A program made the translations under genes and the position numbers. This document shows, piece by piece, positions 1-5,703 of a stretch of 5,703 nucleotides of DNA. Each line of letters starts with the position of its first letter. Positions within the stretch are counted from its first letter, which is position 1. The DNA is from Treponema sp. (lineage in GTDB: Bacteria; Spirochaetota; Spirochaetia; Treponematales; Breznakiellaceae): positions 1 to 5,703 of the forward strand of contig WQZW01000113.1 in NCBI GenBank assembly GCA_009780545.1, written 5' to 3'. The notes beneath the pieces were generated by a model. That model saw only the letters and a list, made by a program, of their open reading frames with translations, did not search any database and was not told the origin of the DNA.

Positions 1-690
<690 letters not shown>

Positions 691-743
691 TTTTTCCTTC
701 CTTAAGAGTAAGATCAAGAATAATGCGGGGGGCCAAGCCCCCG

Positions 744-795
744 ATCCAATCTGCCTTTGGCAGATTGGATTCGGAGATTTGCTGCGCAAATCTCC
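744..795 (+). repeat. Compound palindromic unit, direct copy 1
   Basis: A 12-bp stem with loop TTT (744-770) and a 10-bp stem with loop TGC (773-795) are joined by the dinucleotide TC. The unit is preceded by the G/C-run palindrome ending GCCCCCG. The same order, spacing and preceding GCCCCCG occur in copy 2. Confidence 0.85.
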
Positions 796-920
796 ACGCC
801 TTCATCGCCTGAACCAGCATGAGGGGGGCCAAGCCCCCCTGAACTCCAGCCGAACTTTGCCTGTGGCAAAGTCCGGCTTCCGTTACCCCCCGAGCGGGGC
901 GCTGCCCCGCAACGCCCCCG

Positions 921-972
921 ATCCAATCGGCCAAAGGCCGATTGGATTCGGAGTTTTGCTTCGCAAAACTCC
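921..972 (+). repeat. Compound palindromic unit, direct copy 2
   Basis: A 12-bp stem with loop AAA (921-947), then TC, then a 10-bp stem with loop TTC (950-972). Relative to copy 1, the changes inside the stems are paired: T:A becomes G:C in the first stem and A:T becomes T:A in the second. The loops differ freely. Confidence 0.85.
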
Positions 973-1034
973 ACCCCTCCGGTCCGTCGACAGGAGGCTT
1001 TTCCTCCGCAATTACCGCCATACAATTACAGGCC

Positions 1035-1084
1035 GGAGATTTGCAACGCAAATCTCCAAGTCCAATCGGCCAAAGGCCGATTGG
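1035..1084 (-). repeat. Compound palindromic unit, inverted copy 3
   Basis: The two stems appear in reverse order (GGAGATTTGC stem with loop AAC, then CCAATCGGCC stem with loop AAA), as expected for an inverted copy. The junction CTCC-AAGT-CCAATC corresponds to CTCC-GAAT-CCAATC in the other copies read backwards, so the outer AT pair of the long stem has decayed. It begins about ten bases after the hydratase stop codon on the transcript. Confidence 0.8.
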
Positions 1085-1093
1085 CCCCGCCTG

Positions 1094-1876
1094 TCATTCC
1101 CCCGCGAACTCGTACTTTTCCTTATTGCCGAAAGCCGCAAGCCCCTTTTTCGCATCGTCCGTACCGAAAAGCCCGGCAAAGGCTCCGGCCTCGATCTCCA
1201 GGGCCCGGGCGAGCGGCACCTCGATCCCGGCATACATCGCCCGCTTGCAGGCCGCGACGGCCAACGGCGCGTTCCTCCCGATTCCGGCCGCAAGCTCCAA
1301 GGCCGCCTCCAACAGCTTTTCCTGCGGATGCACGGCGTTGACCAGCCCGATCCTGCAGGCCCGTTCGGCGTTCACCCGGCCTGCGGAAAACAGAAGCTCG
1401 GCGGCAAGGCCGGTCCCCACCAGCCGGGCCAGACGCTGGGTGCCGCCCCAGCCGGGACATACCCCGAGGGAAACCTCCGGCAGGGCGAACGAGGCGTTCT
1501 CGGCGGCAAGCCGGATGTCGCAGGCAAGGGCAAGCTCGCAGCCTCCGCCGAAGGCGTAACCGTTGACGGCGGCGATCGTCGGAAACGGCAGCTCGGCCAG
1601 CATGGAAAACACCCGGTTCCCCTCGGTGGAAAGCCGGTGCGCGCCCTCCCCGTCCAGCCCCTCGAGCTGTTTGATGTCGGCCCCCGCGACGAAGGCCTTG
1701 GCCCCGGCGCCGGTGACGACCAGCGAGCGCAGGCCCTTCTCCCCGGCCGCCCTATCCAGGGCCGAGGCGATCTCCGCCATGGTTTCCCGGTTCAGGGCAT
1801 TGAGCTGCTCCGGCCTGGTAACCGTAAGGACCGCCGTCCCCTTGTCGGCAACGAATTCAAACGTCGTGTTCGCCAT
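1094..1876 (-). CDS. Enoyl-CoA hydratase (crotonase family)
   Basis: Hydrates crotonyl-CoA-type 2-enoyl-CoA to 3-hydroxyacyl-CoA, the substrate of the dehydrogenase encoded next on the same strand. It has 260 residues, normal for the family. The N-terminal crotonase fold starts with LTVTRPEQLNALN (17-29). The oxyanion-hole and CoA-binding segment is FVAGADIKQL (62-71), with the second oxyanion element in the GGG at 110-112. The two catalytic glutamates are E114 in GGGCELALACD and E134 in ALPEVSLG, 20 residues apart as in rat mitochondrial hydratase (E144/E164). PGWGGTQRL follows at 141-149. Both Glu are present, so hydratase is favoured over isomerase or dehalogenase relatives; substrate chain length cannot be read. 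The start at 1876 is supported by AAGGAG six bases upstream. The promoter at 1951-1978 lies about 75 bp ahead. The gene symbol (crt, fadB-like, paaF) is left open. Confidence 0.95.
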   Translation of the reverse strand: MANTTFEFVADKGTAVLTVTRPEQLNALNRETMAEIASALDRAAGEKGLRSLVVTGAGAKAFVAGADIKQLEGLDGEGAHRLSTEGNRVFSMLAELPFPTIAAVNGYAFGGGCELALACDIRLAAENASFALPEVSLGVCPGWGGTQRLARLVGTGLAAELLFSAGRVNAERACRIGLVNAVHPQEKLLEAALELAAGIGRNAPLAVAACKRAMYAGIEVPLARALEIEAGAFAGLFGTDDAKKGLAAFGNKEKYEFAGE

Positions 1877-1950
1877 TTTTTCTCCTTAAAACGCCGGTGA
1901 CGGCATCCGGGTACGGGAATCCCCATGAAACGCAAATGCCGTTCCCAATA

Positions 1951-1978
1951 AGCCTATCACAGCCCTGTGTCCTGTCAA
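1951..1978 (-). promoter_or_regulatory. Sigma70-type promoter of the hydratase-dehydrogenase unit
   Basis: On the minus strand a perfect -35 TTGACA (1978-1973) is followed by a 16-bp spacer and -10 TAGGCT (1956-1951), with an extended-10 TG just upstream. Transcription would begin near 1944, giving a leader of about 68 bases. In the leader, the arms at 1900-1906 and 1936-1942 (ACGGCAT/ATGCCGT) could pair. Confidence 0.6.
1958..1969. promoter_or_regulatory. Operator-like dyad inside the promoter spacer
   Basis: CACAG-CC-CTGTG is a perfect 5-bp dyad with a 2-bp centre. It sits exactly between the -10 and -35 elements of the hydratase promoter, a common place for a repressor site. The protein that would bind it is unknown, and the dyad is short. 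Confidence 0.35.
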
Positions 1979-2035
1979 GTGTGTCCGGAGATAATTATTG
2001 AAGGAAAACTCCCGCCCGGGCCCGATTCGCAACCC

Positions 2036-2049
2036 GCCGCCGAAGCGGC
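2036..2049 (-). terminator. UUCG-capped hairpin downstream of tRNA-Leu, possible terminator
   Basis: On the tRNA-sense strand GCCGC and GCGGC pair around a TTCG tetraloop, 16 bases past the tRNA 3' end. No T-run follows directly; AGTTTT appears only about 30 bases later. It may be a processing or termination hairpin, but this is weak as an intrinsic terminator. Confidence 0.3.
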
Positions 2050-2064
2050 ATTCGTCCAACGCAA

Positions 2065-2146
2065 TGCGACCTAGAAGACTTGAACTTCCATGCCTCGCGG
2101 CACTAGCACCTCAAGCTAGCGTGTCTACCAGTTCCACCAAGGTCGC
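2065..2146 (-). tRNA. tRNA-Leu, anticodon GAG
   Basis: An 82-base cloverleaf, CCA not encoded. The acceptor stem is GCGACCT with AGGTCGC and discriminator A. The D arm is GTG/CAC around GAACTGGTAGA. The anticodon stem is CTAGC/GCTAG with loop TTGAGGT, giving anticodon GAG at 2112-2110, which reads CUC and CUU. The long variable arm is TGCC-GCGA-GGCA, as expected of a class II leucine tRNA. The T arm has loop TTCAAGT. The 3' flank reads TTG rather than CCA, so CCA must be added enzymatically. Confidence 0.96.
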
Positions 2147-2156
2147 AACTGGGAAC

Positions 2157-2185
2157 AGGCTACCGTTTTGGGGCCGGAATGTCAA
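2157..2185 (-). promoter_or_regulatory. Promoter of tRNA-Leu
   Basis: On the minus strand a perfect TTGACA (2185-2180), a 17-bp spacer and TAGCCT (2162-2157). The expected start is near 2150, leaving only about four bases of 5' leader before the mature tRNA at 2146. The octamer GCGGGTAC abuts the -35 on its upstream side (2193-2186). Confidence 0.65.
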
Positions 2186-2291
2186 GTACCCGCATCGCTT
2201 CACGCAAAACTTCCGCAAATGCGTCCCGAATTTATCCGAACGACGTTTGCCGAGGACGGATATCCCCGACGCGCGGGTACGAACGGACCCG

Positions 2292-2320
2292 TTGCCGGTA
2301 TGAACGAAAGGATATATAAT
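2292..2320 (+). promoter_or_regulatory. Promoter of the STAS-zinc-ribbon gene
   Basis: TTGCCG (2292-2297), an exact 17-bp spacer and a consensus -10 TATAAT (2315-2320). The -10 overlaps the upstream ATG at 2319, so a transcript from here (start about 2327) would exclude that ATG. This supports translation from 2340. The octamer GCGGGTAC lies at 2273-2280, 11 bp upstream of the -35. Confidence 0.55.
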
Positions 2321-2339
2321 GGAACCAAGTGAGGTGAAC

Positions 2340-2885
2340 ATGCCGAACGATGACGTGATACCCGGATTTGACGACGAGAAGGACGCAAACCTGAAGATCG
2401 CCCTGGAGGGCATGGACGGGCTGGCCAACTGCCTCGTCCTGAGGTTGGACGGGTATATCGACACCTACAATTCCCCCTACTTCCATGGTCGGGCCAAGAT
2501 GGCCGTCGACATGGGCTTCGTAACGTTGTTGCTGGACTGCTCCGGGCTGAGCTCGGTTTCGTCCAGCGGAATCGGCTCGCTCATCGCACTGCTGAAGGCG
2601 GTTCAGCCGGAGGGCCGGCTTATCCTCGTGGGAATCAATGCGGAAGTGGCCGAGGGATTCAGGGTACTGGGCTTTTCGCGGTTTTTCAGCATGGCGGGGA
2701 ACCTCGACCAGGCACGCAGGCAGCTTGCGGCCGGCAGCGAAAGCCTGGCCCTGTCCTTTCCCCTGTCCTTTCCCTGCCCGGCCTGCGGGAAACGGCTGAA
2801 GGCGGTAAAGCCGGGACGGTTCCGCTGTTCGCAGTGCAAATCGGTGCTGGAACTGGACCCCGAGGGACGATCCTTCCTGGGATAA
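2340..2885 (+). CDS. STAS-domain protein with C-terminal zinc ribbon
   Basis: Probably an anti-sigma-factor-antagonist-like regulator of 181 residues. Residues about 32-125 form a STAS domain: strand LVLRLDGYIDTYN, then LLLDCSGLSSVSSSGIGSLIALL, where D66 and S74-S76 match the DxSGxxxxxSSGxG phosphorylation loop of SpoIIAA-type proteins (likely phospho-Ser S75), then RLILVGINAEVAEGFRVLGF. Residues 146-166 hold CPAC-x13-CSQC, a four-cysteine zinc ribbon. The linker contains a duplicated LSFP. No membrane segment is visible. I chose ATG 2340 because GAGGTGA sits five bases upstream and the promoter's -10 covers the alternative in-frame ATG at 2319, which would add MEPSEVN and has AAAGGA ahead of it. 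No kinase, phosphatase or sigma factor gene adjoins it, so the partner is unknown. The STAS call is firm; the role is inferred. Confidence 0.85.
   Translation: MPNDDVIPGFDDEKDANLKIALEGMDGLANCLVLRLDGYIDTYNSPYFHGRAKMAVDMGFVTLLLDCSGLSSVSSSGIGSLIALLKAVQPEGRLILVGINAEVAEGFRVLGFSRFFSMAGNLDQARRQLAAGSESLALSFPLSFPCPACGKRLKAVKPGRFRCSQCKSVLELDPEGRSFLG
2751..2774 (+). repeat. 12-bp exact tandem duplication in the STAS-zinc-ribbon linker
   Basis: CTGTCCTTTCCC occurs twice head to tail. In frame it encodes LSFP twice, immediately before the first zinc-ribbon cysteine. It looks like a replication-slippage duplication that kept the frame. Confidence 0.85.
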
Positions 2886-2890
2886 GTGCC

Positions 2891-2910
2891 TGTGGATAAC
2901 CTGTGCATGA
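2891..2910 (-). promoter_or_regulatory. DnaA-box pair 1
   Basis: TGTGGATAA at 2891-2899 is the exact complement of the DnaA consensus TTATCCACA. A weaker same-orientation box, TGTGCATGA (7 of 9), starts 11 bp later at 2902, one helical turn away. The pair begins six bases after the STAS stop codon. Confidence 0.55.
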
Positions 2911-3115
2911 AAAGGGAAAAAATCAAGAGGGATAATCCGGAAACGGCAACCCGGCAAAGCGGCTATTCCCCTTGCGGAAAATCAGCCTGTACCGATACCG
3001 ATAATTAATTGCCGTACAATAAGTTACCTGTTTCGTTATAAGTACTTGCCCTTTGTCTTTTATGGAAATGACATCGGGGTTACAGGAATTAGGTGAATCC
3101 ACGGGAATTCGAGGT

Positions 3116-3135
3116 TGTGGATAACTTGTGGGAAA
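3116..3135 (-). promoter_or_regulatory. DnaA-box pair 2
   Basis: A second exact TGTGGATAA at 3116-3124 is again followed 11 bp later by a weaker box, TGTGGGAAA (7 of 9, 3127-3135). Both pairs share TGTGGATAAC-Y-TGTG, the same orientation and the same phasing. Confidence 0.55.
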
Positions 3136-3203
3136 GCGGTAAAATCCTACGAATAAATCATTTTTGGTAATTTGGTTGGCTCGGATCGGACGAAACCTCC
3201 CTC

Positions 3204-3228
3204 GTCCATTCTCCACCGGAGGATGGAC
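3204..3228. repeat. 11-bp hairpin with triloop upstream of groEL promoter
   Basis: GTCCATTCTCC pairs with GGAGGATGGAC around the loop ACC, with one T/G position that would be a G-U pair in plus-strand RNA. There is no T-run, so it is not an intrinsic terminator. Nine-base direct repeats AAACCTCCC lie on both sides (3193-3201, 3242-3250). Its function is unknown. Confidence 0.6.
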
Positions 3229-3235
3229 AGGCCCC

Positions 3236-3264
3236 TTGTCAAAACCTCCCCGATTAAGTATGCT
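3236..3264 (+). promoter_or_regulatory. groEL promoter (sigma70-like)
   Basis: TTGTCA (3236-3241), a 17-bp spacer and TATGCT (3259-3264). Expected start is near 3271, giving a leader of about 70 bases. No CIRCE element (TTAGCACTC/GAGTGCTAA) is present. A CTTGAAA heptamer like the sigma32 -35 occurs at 3263-3269, but no CCCCAT-type -10 lies at the right distance. Confidence 0.55.
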
Positions 3265-3300
3265 TGAAAGTGGCCCCGGCAGTGGGCAAAAACCAAGCAT
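3260..3300. promoter_or_regulatory. Inverted repeat overlapping the groEL -10
   Basis: ATGCTTG (3260-3266) and CAAGCAT (3294-3300) are perfect 7-bp inverted arms separated by 27 bp. The left arm covers most of the -10 and the right arm lies in the early leader. It could be an operator with separated half-sites. It is not the HrcA site, whose arms are 9 bp and closely spaced. Confidence 0.35.
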
Positions 3301-3335
3301 CCCTGCCCATTTTGGGCAAAAGTTAAGAGGAGTAG

Positions 3336-4985
<1,650 letters not shown>

Positions 4986-5056
4986 AACCGGCCCGTGATC
5001 GGCGGTTTGCCATACGGCAGGCCGCAGGTTCCCGGCCCGGTTTCGGGCAGAAAAGG

Positions 5057-5092
5057 CCGTTCGGTACCACGTTGGTGCCGGGCGGTTTTTTT
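5057..5092 (+). terminator. Intrinsic terminator of groEL
   Basis: A 13-bp stem (5057-5069 with 5073-5085) in which ten pairs are Watson-Crick and three are T/G, so G-U in RNA, closes on loop CGT. Seven T residues follow at 5086-5092. It lies 71 bases after the groEL stop, and AAAA precedes the stem. Confidence 0.9.
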
Positions 5093-5150
5093 ATGCAGCA
5101 ATTCTCTGTTTCAAGCACCGGTACGCTCGGCAGGAGGAAATTCCTCTTCC

Positions 5151-5177
5151 CTCCGTGCAACTCCGTGCCCTCCGTGC
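5151..5177 (+). repeat. Three near-tandem CTCCGTGC repeats
   Basis: CTCCGTGC begins at 5151, 5161 and 5170, spaced 10 and 9 bases apart, and the surrounding bases are partly repeated (CCCTCCGTGCAA and CCCTCCGTGCAAT). It resembles the CTCCGTG/CACGGAG dispersed repeats I recall from intergenic regions of environmental bacteria. That link is recall, not a search. Confidence 0.65.
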
Positions 5178-5235
5178 AATTCCGGCCTTGATTCTTCTTT
5201 CAAAATTGATTTCCGTGTTTTTTACGGGAAAGGTC

Positions 5236-5264
5236 TTGACTGCTTCGGGGGCCGGGATTAGTCT
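5236..5264 (+). promoter_or_regulatory. Promoter of the SHOCT-protein gene
   Basis: TTGACT (5236-5241), a 17-bp spacer and TAGTCT (5259-5264). Expected start is near 5271, about 27 bases before the ATG. Confidence 0.5.
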
Positions 5265-5297
5265 GTAAGGGAAAGCTTTTCCAAGGAGTCAATCGGC

Positions 5298-5576
5298 ATG
5301 TGGCCTTATCATTTCTGGACGGGTGGAATGTGGATATTTCCGTTATTCGGAATTGCCTTCATAACCGTCATGGTCATACTCGTCTGTCATATCTTTAGCC
5401 GCCAAAGAAAGAACGGCATCTACTTCACGCCCCAGAAGCATACCAGCGGAGGTTTTGGAGACGACGCCTCTTCGGAGTCCGCAATGGAAATACTGGACAA
5501 GCGGTACGCAAAGGGCGAAATCGGGAAAGAGGAATACAAAGCGATAAAAAGCGATATCTTGGACCGCCGGCCTTAG
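5298..5576 (+). CDS. Small membrane-anchored SHOCT-domain protein
   Basis: A 92-residue protein of unknown job. An N-terminal aromatic stretch (MWPYHFWTGGMW) leads into one hydrophobic helix, about residues 11-33 (IFPLFGIAFITVMVILVCHIF), followed by a basic SRQRK stop-transfer segment that suggests the C-terminal part is cytoplasmic. After a polar linker, residues 61-88 (SAMEILDKRYAKGEI, then GKEEYKAIKSDIL) match the SHOCT motif: a short helix ILxxRYAxGEI, a turn, and a second helix EEYxxxKxxI. Start ATG 5298 has AAGGAG nine bases upstream and a promoter at 5236-5264, so it looks monocistronic. SHOCT segments are usually found at protein ends and are thought to aid oligomerisation or membrane-linked assembly; no partner gene is visible here. 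Confidence 0.88.
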   Translation: MWPYHFWTGGMWIFPLFGIAFITVMVILVCHIFSRQRKNGIYFTPQKHTSGGFGDDASSESAMEILDKRYAKGEIGKEEYKAIKSDILDRRP

Positions 5577-5604
5577 GGAAGCGCCAGTCCGATTTCGTCG
5601 GATC

Positions 5605-5703
5605 TCAGTACTTGAACTCGCTGTCCCCGATGAATTCCCGGAGCAGGCTGATTCCGGGTATGCGTTCCGGCCCTATCGGGGCAAAGTTTTCCAGGAAGGA
5701 CAA
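5605..5703 (-). CDS. C-terminal 32 residues of an unrecognised gene
   Basis: The minus strand is open from the window edge to a TGA at 5607-5605. The predicted tail includes LENFAPIGPERIPGISLL and then REFIGDSEFKY. Third codon positions are mostly G or C, like the other genes here, and the end converges with the SHOCT gene at 28 bp, which is a normal gene arrangement. A weak hairpin TCCGA/TCGGA lies at 5588-5602 between them. I do not recognise the family. The open stretch is short enough that it could be chance. Confidence 0.5.
   Translation of the reverse strand: MSFLENFAPIGPERIPGISLLREFIGDSEFKY

Larger units (their letters stand above)
726..1084. repeat. Array of ten palindromic hairpins, all with 3-base loops
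   Basis: This fills the gap between the hydratase stop and the dehydrogenase start. Hairpins (position, stem, loop): 728-742 GGGGGC, CAA; 744-770 ATCCAATCTGCC, TTT; 773-795 GGAGATTTGC, TGC; 822-840 AGGGGGGC, CAA; 848-878, 14 pairs with one A/C mismatch, TGT; 894-910 GCGGGGC, GCT; 921-947 ATCCAATCGGCC, AAA; 950-972 GGAGTTTTGC, TTC; 1035-1057 GGAGATTTGC, AAC; 1062-1084 CCAATCGGCC, AAA. All stems are perfect except the one noted. The ATCCAATC and GGAG stems form a compound unit joined by TC, present twice directly (744-795, 921-972) and once inverted (1035-1084). Both strands can fold. It resembles REP/MITE-like intergenic palindromes, but I do not recognise the family. No transposase is present. 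Confidence 0.9.
4986..5297. other. Intergenic stretch between groEL and the SHOCT gene
   Basis: No gene is seen in these 312 bases. They contain the groEL terminator (5057-5092), a 13-bp odd palindrome GAGGAA-A-TTCCTC (5134-5146), three CTCCGTGC repeats (5151-5177), the promoter of the next gene (5236-5264) and its ribosome binding site AAGGAG (5283-5288). Confidence 0.75.

Noticed and set aside
726..1084. CRISPR array
   Set aside because: The repeats are self-complementary hairpins in both orientations with irregular spacing and no unique spacers of even length, and no cas genes are present.
2014..2021. GCCCGGGC palindrome downstream of the tRNA
   Set aside because: An 8-bp GC palindrome is expected by chance in such GC-rich DNA, and it has no T-run or partner site.
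2111..2464. Minus-strand open frame covering the tRNA and STAS upstream region
   Set aside because: It overlaps the tRNA-Leu gene and its promoter and runs antisense to the STAS gene, with no domain visible.
3263..3313. Sigma32 heat-shock promoter (CTTGAAA with CCCATTTT)
   Set aside because: The two elements are about 36 bp apart instead of the usual 13-17, and a better sigma70-like promoter overlaps the same place.
3304..3318. Terminator or riboswitch in the groEL leader (TGCCCA/TGGGCA hairpin)
   Set aside because: It is only 6 bp with no T-run after it and lies just before the ribosome binding site. No known riboswitch core was recognised.

Overview
The window looks like a piece of a GC-rich bacterial chromosome. 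It carries house-keeping and central-metabolism genes, with no phage, plasmid or insertion-sequence gene. The best taxonomic clue is the GroEL protein. Its N-terminus ([16 protein letters not shown]), its apical segment ([15 protein letters not shown]), the lone groEL without groES beside it and the GGM-repeat tail together remind me of spirochaete (Treponema-type) GroELs. I infer a GC-rich member of the Spirochaetota with moderate confidence; this rests on recall, not on a search.

Layout. Positions 1-690 (minus strand, cut by the left edge) encode a 3-hydroxybutyryl-CoA dehydrogenase. Upstream of it on the same strand is an enoyl-CoA hydratase (1094-1876), so hydratase then dehydrogenase form a two-gene unit catalysing consecutive steps of short-chain acyl-CoA metabolism. 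A sigma70-type promoter for this unit lies at 1951-1978. The 400 bp between the two genes is packed with ten inverted repeats, every one closing on a three-base loop. A tRNA-Leu(GAG) gene (2065-2146, minus) with its own promoter follows. Divergent from it is a STAS-domain protein fused to a C-terminal zinc ribbon (2340-2885, plus).

A 456-bp gene-free stretch (2886-3341) has two perfect DnaA boxes, an AT-rich patch, a triloop hairpin and a groEL promoter overlapped by an inverted repeat. groEL (3342-4985) is complete and ends at a convincing intrinsic terminator (5057-5092). A short intergenic region with a CTCCGTGC repeat and a promoter leads to a 92-residue membrane-anchored SHOCT protein (5298-5576). 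The last 99 bases are probably the C-terminal end of an unrecognised gene on the minus strand.

The least ordinary things here are the modular triloop-hairpin array with compensatory stem changes inside the hydratase-dehydrogenase operon, the paired DnaA boxes in front of groEL, the STAS-zinc-ribbon fusion, a 30-bp near-perfect palindrome inside groEL, and a Glu in place of a conserved nucleotide-site Gly in GroEL. I found no evidence for a wholly new multi-gene system.
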